Source of the DNA: GCA-2746365 sp963711255
Lineage (GTDB): Bacteria; Pseudomonadota; Gammaproteobacteria; SZUA-229
Assembly: GCA_963711255.1 (NCBI GenBank)
Contig: CAVQDO010000034.1
Span: forward strand, 1 to 64,000
DNA: 64,000 nucleotides
Direction of reading: 5' to 3'
Each line of letters opens with the position of its first letter. Position 1 is the first letter of the stretch. Both the position numbers and the translations under genes were made by a program. Positions 25,744-34,009 of the stretch are shown here, one piece after another. The notes below the pieces were generated by a model. That model was not told where the DNA came from. It did not search any database and saw only the letters and a program-made list of their open reading frames with translations.

Positions 25744-26778
25744 TTAACTGATAAACATGGCATCGCCATAACTGAAAAAGCGGTATTCATTAGCGATTGC
25801 TGATTCGTAACAGCGCATTATTTCATCTTTACCGGCAAATGCACTGATTAACATTAGCAGTGTTGACTCGGGCAGGTGAAAGTTAGTAATCAGCGCATCA
25901 ATACTTTTGAAGCTGTAACCGGGGTAAATGAAAATATCGGTTTCACCACGGTATGCTTCGAGTTCACCGTGTAGCGATGCTGATTCCAGTGAACGAACCG
26001 TGGTTGTACCGACAGCAATAATACGCCCGCCTTTTTCTCGCGTTCGCCGGCATTTATCGACCGTATCCTGCGTTACATCGATGTATTCAAAATGCATTTT
26101 GTGGTCTTCGATCGCGTCACAGCGCACCGGCTGAAAAGTACCGGCGCCAACATGCAGGGTAACATAAGCGCTGTTCACGCCTTTTTGTTTAATCTTTTCC
26201 AATAATTCATCGTCAAAGTGCAGGCCGGCGGTTGGCGCTGCGACAGCGCCAGGAGCATCCGCATAAACTGTTTGATAACGCGACATATCCTCGACGGTGT
26301 CACCACGAGTGATGTAGGGCGGTAGCGGCATATGGCCTATTTGTTCCATGATATCTGCGATGGACTCGCCGTCAGGGCTGCTGAGTCGAAAAAGATCACC
26401 TTCCCGGCCTTCGACATTAACGCTGTATTGATGTGCCCTGCTTTCATCACAGAGCGTGATTTTACTGCCTGATTTTGGGGTTTTACTGGCCTTGAGGTGT
26501 GCCAGGCACGAATGTTTACCAGTCAGGCGCTCGATCAGTATTTCTACCTTACCCCCGGTTTCCTTGAAACCGTATATTCGCGCCGGGATAACCCGGGTAT
26601 TGTTAAATACCAGCAGGTCATCAGGATTGATTAAATCCAGGATTTCATTGAACTGAAGGTGTTCAATAATTTTCTGTTGACGCGAATAGTGCAGCAGGCG
26701 GCTATGCGAGCGGATTTCGCAGGGTGTTTGAGCAATCAGGTGCTCAGGTAGATGGTATTGGAATTCGCGTGTTTTCAT
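25744..26778 (-). CDS. queA: S-adenosylmethionine:tRNA ribosyltransferase-isomerase
   Basis: A 344-residue QueA that builds the epoxy-cyclopentanediol ring of queuosine using SAM. Family blocks include YHLPEHLIAQTPCEIRSHSR, LLVFNNTRVIPARIYG, HMPLPPYITRGD, DAPGAVAAPTAGLHFD, YVTLHVGAGTFQPVR, GRIIAVGTTTVRSLESA and ITNFHLPESTLLMLISAFAG. It is the first gene of the queA-tgt-yajC-secDF block on the minus strand. Confidence 0.97.
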   Translation of the reverse strand: MKTREFQYHLPEHLIAQTPCEIRSHSRLLHYSRQQKIIEHLQFNEILDLINPDDLLVFNNTRVIPARIYGFKETGGKVEILIERLTGKHSCLAHLKASKTPKSGSKITLCDESRAHQYSVNVEGREGDLFRLSSPDGESIADIMEQIGHMPLPPYITRGDTVEDMSRYQTVYADAPGAVAAPTAGLHFDDELLEKIKQKGVNSAYVTLHVGAGTFQPVRCDAIEDHKMHFEYIDVTQDTVDKCRRTREKGGRIIAVGTTTVRSLESASLHGELEAYRGETDIFIYPGYSFKSIDALITNFHLPESTLLMLISAFAGKDEIMRCYESAIANEYRFFSYGDAMFIS

Positions 26779-26884
26779 TGGCGGCGAATAATAACGCTTT
26801 CACGCGAAAGAATATATTACTGAACGCTGATTTTTAACTTAAATACCGTTTTAAGGTTTTATTTCAGGTGAGTCTGGCGAGTTA

Positions 26885-27163
26885 CTAACTGCTCATTTTG
26901 CCAACAGCGCAACTGACAAAGGATTTAGCTTTTGCTTTCGCGGCTTTCAGGCCTTCTGCGGTACCGCTTTCGGGGTAACCCAGCTTTAGCAGCAGCATGC
27001 TTATCGCTTCGCGGCTGGATTCGTCACCGTTAATGCTAACGACACCATTTTCGATATCAACCTGGCAGTCATCCACCGCCTCATGGGCATTTAACTTTGT
27101 GCTGATGGTATTGGCACAGCCGCCGCATTTAATGTTTTCAACTGAAATCTGGTATGTCATCAC
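26885..27163 (-). CDS. heavy-metal-associated (HMA) domain protein
   Basis: A 92-residue protein with a ferredoxin-like HMA fold. The metal motif is CGGC (residues 13-16 in ENIKCGGCANTI, in place of the common M.C..C). Then come VDIENGVVSINGDESS and MLLLKLGYPESG. A C-terminal extension of about 25 residues (AAKAKAKSFVSCAVGKMSS) contains a third Cys not found in simple CopZ-type chaperones. It probably binds Cu(I) or a related soft metal in the cytoplasm. It lies 22 bases downstream of a rhodanese gene on the same strand, so the pair may share a thiol/metal task. Confidence 0.85.
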   Translation of the reverse strand: MMTYQISVENIKCGGCANTISTKLNAHEAVDDCQVDIENGVVSINGDESSREAISMLLLKLGYPESGTAEGLKAAKAKAKSFVSCAVGKMSS

Positions 27164-27185
27164 TAGCCCCTTATGAAGCGTTTAA

Positions 27186-27473
27186 CTAGCAGCCCATAAA
27201 CTGCAGGTAGCCGCCGATATTATGTACCCGGTCTACCCCTAGTTGTTGCAGGTATTTTTTAACCATTTCTGAACGTGCACCGGTACGGCAATATAGTACT
27301 ACAGGTTTGGTGGTATCAATATCATCTTTTAAATGCTGAAAACTATTGATAGGCATGTTGATGGCACCAGTTAGTGCGCCCTGGCTGAATTCGACAGGTG
27401 AGCGAACGTCGATAAGCTGGCCTCCTTCACTCATGATTTCCTTTAAAAAACTGCAATTGTATCTCTCAATCAT
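27186..27473 (-). CDS. single-domain rhodanese-like protein
   Basis: A 95-residue stand-alone rhodanese domain. It has LIDVRSPVEFSQGALTGAIN near the start, the active-site loop YCRTGARSEM with catalytic Cys62 and the end NIGGYLQFMGC. It probably transfers sulfane sulfur in the cytoplasm. Extra Cys residues are found at positions 7 and 95. It is the first gene of a two-gene unit with the HMA protein and is divergent from ppnP. Confidence 0.9.
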   Translation of the reverse strand: MIERYNCSFLKEIMSEGGQLIDVRSPVEFSQGALTGAINMPINSFQHLKDDIDTTKPVVLYCRTGARSEMVKKYLQQLGVDRVHNIGGYLQFMGC

Positions 27474-27634
27474 AATTAAATTAGTAATAGCGAAGAATAT
27501 AAGGATTCTATTATATTTGGATAATTATTTCAATATCAATGTGTTAAGTCTATGCGCCTGTTCTGCTTTATTAACAGGCTTTATTGCGTCTAGAATACGC
27601 CAGCAAATAACCCGGTGTTAATAGAGGAAGCACT

Positions 27635-27916
27635 ATGTTTAAAACGAATGAATATTTTGACGGAAAAGTGAAATCAATAGCTTTTCAGGGTGATTCAAAG
27701 GCCGCCACAGTCGGTGTTATGGCGGCAGGCGAGTATGTGTTTAATACGGCTGAAAAAGAAAAAATGAGCGTTGTTTCTGGTGAGCTGGTTATCCAGCTGG
27801 CCGGAGAGGATAACAGTAAATCTTACACCGCTGGCCAGTCGTTTGAGGTTGCTGCAGACAGCTCTTTTACTGTTTCTGTGCCAGCTGATTGTGCTTACTT
27901 ATGTGAGTACGGCTAA
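27635..27916 (+). CDS. ppnP: pyrimidine/purine nucleoside phosphorylase PpnP
   Basis: A 93-residue cupin-like enzyme (DUF1255) that cleaves several nucleosides with phosphate to base and ribose-1-phosphate. The start FKTNEYFDGKVKSIAFQ, the middle ATVGVMAAGEYVFNTAEKE, MSVVSGELVIQL and the end FTVSVPADCAYLCEYG match the family over full length. GAGGAAG precedes the ATG. It is monocistronic. Confidence 0.95.
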   Translation: MFKTNEYFDGKVKSIAFQGDSKAATVGVMAAGEYVFNTAEKEKMSVVSGELVIQLAGEDNSKSYTAGQSFEVAADSSFTVSVPADCAYLCEYG

Positions 27917-28032
27917 GTCAGTTATTTGCTAAAAAATCGTATTATGTGAAGTGCCGCACATTTTAGTGGCAGATTTAAGGCGAAAATGCTGATAGTGATT
28001 TTTAACGGCAAGTTTTTAACGGCAAGTAGTAG

Positions 28033-28530
28033 GTGTATCGCGTGAGTAGCCGAGTTTTTCGTTCCATTACAAGTATTTCCATTGCTGTAGCCAGCCTCAT
28101 GTTACTGGCCTGTAACTCCCAAAACCTTCAGCAGGCACAGTCTGGCATGTGTCCACAGCAGCGGGCGACGGAAATGGCTCCAGCTTTTTCGGCCAGCCAG
28201 TCTAATCCACTAGATATTAATGAACAGAATTTTGAGGCCGGCAAAGATCTCTATCTAAAAACCGTAAAACCGGTTGCCTGTGTTGAATGTCATGGTGAGC
28301 GCGGTGACGGCAACGGCCGCATGGCCAGTATGTTTGAACCGGCACCGAGGAATTTTACCTGTTCTGAAGTGGTTGCTGATTTACCGGATGGCCAGCTGTT
28401 CTGGATTATCAAAAACGGTTCTATTGGCACCAGCATGCCAGCATTTCATAGTTTAAGTGATGAACAAATCTGGCAGTTAACAATGTACCTGCGTAGCTTC
28501 GAAATAAAAACTGAAGTCACCATGAAATAG
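28033..28530 (+). CDS. mono-haem c-type cytochrome lipoprotein
   Basis: A 165-residue protein starting at GTG 28033 (GTG 28042 also possible). The N-terminal signal ends in a lipobox, LMLLAC (Cys27), so it is lipid-anchored in the envelope. The haem site is CVECHGERGDGNGRMA (Cys83, Cys86, His87), with a likely axial Met in GTSMPAFHSLSDEQIWQL. This is a class-I cytochrome c domain of the cytochrome cbb3/SoxX-like type. Its electron partner is not evident. Upstream (27990-28030) a 14-base unit tttttaacggcaag is tandemly duplicated. Confidence 0.9.
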   Translation: MYRVSSRVFRSITSISIAVASLMLLACNSQNLQQAQSGMCPQQRATEMAPAFSASQSNPLDINEQNFEAGKDLYLKTVKPVACVECHGERGDGNGRMASMFEPAPRNFTCSEVVADLPDGQLFWIIKNGSIGTSMPAFHSLSDEQIWQLTMYLRSFEIKTEVTMK

Positions 28531-28618
28531 TATTTCAGACTATCGTGATTGCCAGCCTTTAATTAAATCCCTGTTATTAACCCGTTGATATTTTTTCATG
28601 TGTCGTCACAATGAACAC

Positions 28619-30097
28619 ATGAGTACATTAGAACAGCTGAGTTTCAGTAACAGCTTCAGCACCCTTCCTGAAATATTTTATTCAGAACACAAACCAAAAG
28701 CATTGTCGGGAGATTTTTTAATTCACTTTAATCACGCTGTAGCCGCTATGCTGGGGCTGGATGAGAGTGAATGTGAACGCAGTGATTTGCTGGATATTTT
28801 TACCACGAAGAAAAAATTTACCGGTTTCAAGCCAGTCGCCATGTGTTATGCCGGGCATCAGTTTGGACATTTTGTTCCGCGTTTAGGTGATGGCCGCGCA
28901 ATATTACTTGCGCAGTTACGCAATGAAAATCAGACCTGGGATCTTCAGTTAAAAGGTGCCGGTCCAACTTTGTACTCACGCGGCAGTGACGGCCGAGCCG
29001 TGCTTCGTTCTTCTATACGTGAATATTTATGCAGTGCTGCAATGCACGGTTTAAATATAGCAACTACGCATGCACTGTTTTTATCAGGCAGTTCTGAAGA
29101 AGTATACCGCGAAGAGATTGAACCGGGTGCCATGGTATTGCGCGTGGCGCAAAGTCATATACGTTTTGGCAGCTTTGAGTATTATTTTTATTCACAGCGT
29201 TATGATGATCTAAAGTTGCTGGCCGATTATGTACTGCAGCAGTATTACCCTCACCTGCTGCATGAAAAAAATCCGATGCATGCTTTTTTAGATGAAGTGA
29301 TTGCTGACACTGCAGAGCTTATCGCTAACTGGCAGGCGGTAGGTTTTGCTCATGGCGTGATGAATACCGATAATATGTCAATTCACGGTATCACGCTGGA
29401 TTATGGTCCGTTTGGCTTTGTTGAACAGTTTGATCCCCAGTATATCTGCAATCATTCTGACCATCATGGCCGTTACGCTTTTAATAAACAGCCGGAAATC
29501 GGTTTGTTTAATGTTAGCTGCCTGGCGCAGGCATTATTGCCGGTATTACACGACGATCCCGATGAAGCGGTAAAACTGGCTAAACAGTCACTGGAAAATT
29601 ATCAACCGGCATTCATGAAAAACTATGCAGCGCTCATGCGTAAAAAGCTGGGTTTTGTCCAGGCCAGGGATGAAGATCAAACGTTAATTACTGCACTGCT
29701 GGAGTTACTTGAAGCCGGTCATGTCGATTACACTATTTTCTTCAGGCGCTTAAGTCACTTATTAAGCGATGAAAATATCGTAAAATGCCGTGATCTGTTT
29801 ATTGATCGTGAGTCATTTGATCAGTGGTTTGCGCAGTACCAGGAACGCTTAAGCATTGAAAACAGCTCAGCCGAAGAGCGCAGTGAGCAAATGAAAAAGG
29901 TCAATGCAAAGTTTATCTTACGAAATTACATGGCAGAAAAAGCGATCCGAAAAGCGCAGGATGAAAACGATTATTCTGAAATAGAAAATTTGATGAAAAT
30001 ACTACAGCAACCATTTGATGAGCATAGTGAGTTTGAACATTATGCCGGCCACCCACCGGAATGGGCGCAGCAGATAGAAGTGAGCTGCTCATCATAG
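28619..30097 (+). CDS. selO: SelO (YdiU) protein adenylyltransferase
   Basis: A protein of about 492 residues from the SelO pseudokinase family, which transfers AMP to Ser/Thr/Tyr of target proteins. Family blocks include CYAGHQFGHFVPRLGDGRAI, WDLQLKGAGPTLYSRGSDGR, AVLRSSIREYLCSAAMHGL, GFAHGVMNTDNMSIHG and LDYGPFGF. The C-terminus ends VSCSS, with Cys where the vertebrate protein has Sec. The ATG at 28619 fits the family; an ATG at 28598 adds seven residues. It is followed 7 bases later by a DsbA-like gene, which fits the redox theme of SelO. Confidence 0.94.
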   Translation: MSTLEQLSFSNSFSTLPEIFYSEHKPKALSGDFLIHFNHAVAAMLGLDESECERSDLLDIFTTKKKFTGFKPVAMCYAGHQFGHFVPRLGDGRAILLAQLRNENQTWDLQLKGAGPTLYSRGSDGRAVLRSSIREYLCSAAMHGLNIATTHALFLSGSSEEVYREEIEPGAMVLRVAQSHIRFGSFEYYFYSQRYDDLKLLADYVLQQYYPHLLHEKNPMHAFLDEVIADTAELIANWQAVGFAHGVMNTDNMSIHGITLDYGPFGFVEQFDPQYICNHSDHHGRYAFNKQPEIGLFNVSCLAQALLPVLHDDPDEAVKLAKQSLENYQPAFMKNYAALMRKKLGFVQARDEDQTLITALLELLEAGHVDYTIFFRRLSHLLSDENIVKCRDLFIDRESFDQWFAQYQERLSIENSSAEERSEQMKKVNAKFILRNYMAEKAIRKAQDENDYSEIENLMKILQQPFDEHSEFEHYAGHPPEWAQQIEVSCSS

Positions 30098-30104
30098 GTG
30101 TAGT

Positions 30105-30731
30105 GTGAATCACTCCGATACAACCCTTTATTATGTGCATGACCCGATGTGCAGCTGGTGCTGGGGCTTTCTTCCGGTGTGGAAGCAGGTTCAGGCTGCA
30201 CTGCCGCAAACGCTGCCGGTAAGATATGTGCTGGGCGGTTTGGCACCCGATACGGATGAGCCTATGCCCGAGAGTATGCAGCGAACCATAAAACAGACCT
30301 GGCAAAGAATTCAGCAGGAAATACCGGGAACGCTGTTTAATTATGATTTCTGGGTAAACTGCCAGCCACGGCGTTCCACCTATCCTGCCTGCCGCGCGGT
30401 GCTGGCAGCGGGTATGCAGAGTGAAGTAAAGGCCAGGAAAATGCTGCTGGCGATACAGCAGGCCTATTATCTGCAGGCAAGAAATCCTTCTGATAATACG
30501 GTTTTAATCGCGATTTCCGCTGAAATCGGCCTTGATAGCAGCCTGTTTGAGCAGGATTTTTACTCCGGGCAATGTAAAACATTGTTAACAGAGCAGCTGC
30601 AGCTGGCGTCAGCTCTTGAGGCTTACAGCTTTCCTGGTTTAGTATTACGGCGTAATGAATCTAACACTATGATTTCTATAGACTATACTAACAGTGATTC
30701 GATTGTTTCTGAGGTATTGAAGCATATTTGA
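30105..30731 (+). CDS. DsbA-family (FrnE-like) thiol oxidoreductase
   Basis: A 208-residue thioredoxin-fold protein with GTG start at 30105. The motif CSWC (residues 16-19 in VHDPMCSWCWGFLPVW) lies near the N-terminus, followed by a helical insert and the cis-Pro loop in YSFPGLVLRRNE. No signal peptide is visible, so it is cytoplasmic, as for FrnE/2-hydroxychromene isomerase-like DsbA relatives. It is separated by only 7 bases from selO and probably cotranscribed, which suggests a shared role in oxidative-stress defence (inference). Confidence 0.9.
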   Translation: MNHSDTTLYYVHDPMCSWCWGFLPVWKQVQAALPQTLPVRYVLGGLAPDTDEPMPESMQRTIKQTWQRIQQEIPGTLFNYDFWVNCQPRRSTYPACRAVLAAGMQSEVKARKMLLAIQQAYYLQARNPSDNTVLIAISAEIGLDSSLFEQDFYSGQCKTLLTEQLQLASALEAYSFPGLVLRRNESNTMISIDYTNSDSIVSEVLKHI

Positions 30732-30797
30732 TCCAGCGAGTTAATTGTTACTAAATCACCTTTAAATACCAACCCCCCATATGGATTACCAAGATTG

Positions 30798-33700
30798 ATG
30801 CTGCACACTATTAGACATCACCTGAATATAACGATTGCTGCTGTCTGTCTGATCGCCGCCCCATACGTTTATGCTGTTAATGTTGCCGATGTGGCGACTG
30901 GTGGTGTCACCGCTGCCCAAATGCAAACGGCATTAACAGGTAGTGGCGTCACAATCAGTAATTTAACGATAACACCAATTGCAGGCTGCACGGTCAATCA
31001 GGGTGTGGGTGTTTTCAGCAATGGTACGACACCGGTCGGTCCCGGTCCGGTGCTGGGTGTGTCTACCGGTGTAGTGGTATCGAACAGTGCTTTTGATATT
31101 ACTACGGGTAGTGGTGACCAGGTTGATACCTCGAATAACCGGGCTAATAATACCAACCTGTTATGCAGCGGTACGGCCAGTGATGCAGATATTGTTGCGA
31201 TTGAGCCGGCGGCAGTAGCTGGCGAATATGCTGCAATTGAATTTGATGTGGTGCCCACTGCAGCCATCCTGGCTATCCCCTTTCAATTTGGTTCAGATGA
31301 ATTCCCTGAATATGTCTGCAGTAACTTTGGTGACCTGGTTGGAATATTTGTCAGTGGCCCCGGTATTTCTGGTCCCTATTCCGGTGGGCTGAATGCTGAA
31401 AACTACGCTAAAACATCATCTGGCCAGCTTTCTTCCATTAACTGGGTTAATACGGGTGTGGTCGGTATTAACGGCAACATTGCAAACTGCGGTAGCCTGG
31501 CGAACTCGGCTTATTATTCGGATAACAGTAATGGTAATACCACAGGCGGTAATGCTGTAGTCGCAACAACCAATGCCAATCTTGAACTGGATGGTTTTAC
31601 CAATACCCTGTTTCAGCCGATTAACGTTACCCCTGGCCAGACCTACCATGTAAAAATTGCAGTAGCTGATGCCGGTGACAGGCAATATGATTCAACGGCG
31701 TTTATTCACCCTCTTTTTAGCACAACCACCTTTTCCGGTTTTGACCTGGGTGACGCGCCGGACAGTTATAAAACCCTGACCAGCAGTGGTGGCCCGAGTC
31801 ATGGCGTTGATAATTCAATTTTTATCGGTGCTGCAGCACCTGACAATGAAGTAACAGGTTTACCCTCTGTGAATGCAGATGGCGATGACCTTGATAATGC
31901 CGATGATGAAGATGGTGTGGCCAGTTTTCCTGTGCTCAGCAGCAATGCAACAAGTTACAGTGTGAATGTTAATGTCACTAATAACTCAGGCAATTCTGCC
32001 AGGCTTGTAGGCTGGATAGACTTTAATCGTAATGGCACTTTTGAGTCAGGTGAAGGTACGCAAACTAACATTGCAAATGGAACGACAGGCGCAACAGTCG
32101 CACTAAACTGGCCGGCATTAAGCGGTCTGGTTATCGGTGATAGCTATGTGCGCATACGTTTTTCCAGTGACCTTGGACTGTCTGTTTTTAGCACCGGTGG
32201 AACCATGTCTGACGGTGAAGTGGAAGACTATTCGATCCCCATTGTAGGGGTGAATTTTGACAAGTATGCCAGCACCAACGCAACCTGTAGCGATACACTC
32301 GATGCGATCACGGTTACCAGTGGTACCAATGTTTATTATTGTTATACCGTTTCAAATCCGAATGCGATTCCATTTGTTATCAGTGCTGGAAACACCTCAG
32401 ATGACCAGGGCCATGATTTATCCGGACTGGAACAGAATTACCTGCCTGCAGCATCGCAAACAGTCATTGTCGGTCCAATCGTTGCTGGCAGCGCGCAATT
32501 ACCAACAGGTAACACTACGGTAAATAATGCACAGGTTATAGCCACTATTAGCGGTAACGATGTACCCGATAATGAATCAGCCAGTGTTACCGTTAATGTT
32601 ATTCCGCCCGCCAGTGGCATCAAGCAGCTATATTTCGATGCCTTAAATACTGCTGCGCAAGATCTTACCCGTGTGCCGCCCGCTGCACAGACGGTAACGC
32701 CAGATTTAGATGTACTAACGCTTAACCAGTCAGTGCCATTTGCTGCGCCGTTTACTATAACCGGTGGCAGTACAACGAATGTGCAACTACGTATACGCCG
32801 TCGTAATGGTGGTGGCGGGCGTACTATTCAAGTTGATTTGTACAATGGCGGTACAGCAACATTGATTGCTTCAAATACTGCAAACTGGAATTCAGGAGCC
32901 TGGACCACTGTTACAGTGCCACTTGCTATTGCGGCGGATGCAAACTTTGCGATTGGTGATTTTGTTCGAGTGGTGATTACTAACACGCCAGCCAGCAATG
33001 GTGATATCAGGGTAAGTTCGCTGAGAAACGGCATTCGTTCCGAAGTACAGATGCAGTCAGGTACGGTGATTAATGTTGATAATATTGACGTATTTTCTGC
33101 ACCTTATCCCGCTGTTACAAAATTCTCATCGTATGAACCGGGAAATACCGTCTACATCCGCGCCACAGTGAGTGACCCTTTTGGCAGTGCCGATATTAAC
33201 GGAGCAAACATTACCATTACTGATCCGACGCCATCGGTTCCAGTTAATAATGTTGCCATGACATCGGTTGCAACACCGACAGCTGCAACACGTGTTTATG
33301 AATACATGTATGTTATTCCAGCAACGCCAGATGGTTTCTGGAGCCTGAGTGTTACTGCCAATGAAGGTACTGAAGGTACGGTGTCACATACCGCGCTGGC
33401 AACAATGATTGTCGGTACGGCTAATATCACGGTCAGTAAAAACAGCCAGGTTTTATCCGACCCGGTTAATGCTACAGAACCAAAAGCAATTCCAGGGGCC
33501 ATTGTTGAATATACTATTGGTGTAGTAAATAGCGGTTTCGGCTATGTTGATACTGACTCATTTATTATTACCGACCCATTATCACCTAGTGTTACTTTTT
33601 ACTTTGGCTCGCCGCTTGATCCGGTAAACATGATCGATGGGGTTACTGCAAGCGGTCTTACTGTGCCCTTAAATATTGGCCCTGTGGCTGATCCGCTTGA

Positions 33701-33884
33701 TGATATTGACTATTCCAATGACGGTGGTTTATCGTATATCGTACCGACACTCGACGCTGGTGGTTTTGACATAACGGTACCGCCCATCAACTATATTCGT
33801 ATAAACCCCAAGGGTGAATTCAGCGGCAGTGACGGGGTGAATAATCCATCGATGGAAATCAAGTTCAGGGTCCGGGTTGAATAA
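30798..33884 (+). CDS. large secreted choice-of-anchor L / GEVED-domain protein
   Basis: A 1028-residue exported protein. The signal peptide (LNITIAAVCLIAAPYVYA) is followed by a choice-of-anchor L domain (about 35-300: LTGSGVTISNLTI, FQFGSDEFPEYVCSNFGDLV, GQTYHVKIAVADAGDRQYDS). Next is a linker, FDLGDAPDSYKTL, with the acidic repeat NADGDDLDNADDEDGV, then a GEVED domain (about 400-485: GWIDFNRNGTFESGEGT, MSDGEVEDYSIPI). DUF11-like or Ig-like repeats follow to the end. Only a few Cys are present and there is no visible PEP-CTERM or LPXTG sorting signal. Probably an extracellular adhesin or surface-structure protein. The ATG at 30798 is used rather than the TTG at 30795. Gene-poor surroundings give no export partner. 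Confidence 0.85.
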   Translation: MLHTIRHHLNITIAAVCLIAAPYVYAVNVADVATGGVTAAQMQTALTGSGVTISNLTITPIAGCTVNQGVGVFSNGTTPVGPGPVLGVSTGVVVSNSAFDITTGSGDQVDTSNNRANNTNLLCSGTASDADIVAIEPAAVAGEYAAIEFDVVPTAAILAIPFQFGSDEFPEYVCSNFGDLVGIFVSGPGISGPYSGGLNAENYAKTSSGQLSSINWVNTGVVGINGNIANCGSLANSAYYSDNSNGNTTGGNAVVATTNANLELDGFTNTLFQPINVTPGQTYHVKIAVADAGDRQYDSTAFIHPLFSTTTFSGFDLGDAPDSYKTLTSSGGPSHGVDNSIFIGAAAPDNEVTGLPSVNADGDDLDNADDEDGVASFPVLSSNATSYSVNVNVTNNSGNSARLVGWIDFNRNGTFESGEGTQTNIANGTTGATVALNWPALSGLVIGDSYVRIRFSSDLGLSVFSTGGTMSDGEVEDYSIPIVGVNFDKYASTNATCSDTLDAITVTSGTNVYYCYTVSNPNAIPFVISAGNTSDDQGHDLSGLEQNYLPAASQTVIVGPIVAGSAQLPTGNTTVNNAQVIATISGNDVPDNESASVTVNVIPPASGIKQLYFDALNTAAQDLTRVPPAAQTVTPDLDVLTLNQSVPFAAPFTITGGSTTNVQLRIRRRNGGGGRTIQVDLYNGGTATLIASNTANWNSGAWTTVTVPLAIAADANFAIGDFVRVVITNTPASNGDIRVSSLRNGIRSEVQMQSGTVINVDNIDVFSAPYPAVTKFSSYEPGNTVYIRATVSDPFGSADINGANITITDPTPSVPVNNVAMTSVATPTAATRVYEYMYVIPATPDGFWSLSVTANEGTEGTVSHTALATMIVGTANITVSKNSQVLSDPVNATEPKAIPGAIVEYTIGVVNSGFGYVDTDSFIITDPLSPSVTFYFGSPLDPVNMIDGVTASGLTVPLNIGPVADPLDDIDYSNDGGLSYIVPTLDAGGFDITVPPINYIRINPKGEFSGSDGVNNPSMEIKFRVRVE

Positions 33885-33915
33885 GCAAGAGTTAAAATTA
33901 ACTTGATCCAGCAGA

Positions 33916-33947
33916 CATAAAAAAGCTGGTTATATAAATAACCAGCT
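33916..33947 (-). terminator. rho-independent terminator for the DUF1631 gene
   Basis: A perfect 10-bp stem (agctggttat at 33924-33933, ataaccagct at 33938-33947) with a 4-base loop. On the minus strand it is followed by a T tract. It lies about 60 bases after the DUF1631 stop and also separates it from the convergent secreted-protein gene. Confidence 0.88.
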
Positions 33948-34009
33948 ACAAGGGTGCTGCTTTATAATTGTTGTTTATTCGTTATCCGGGTTCGTAATGC
34001 GCCGAGATA

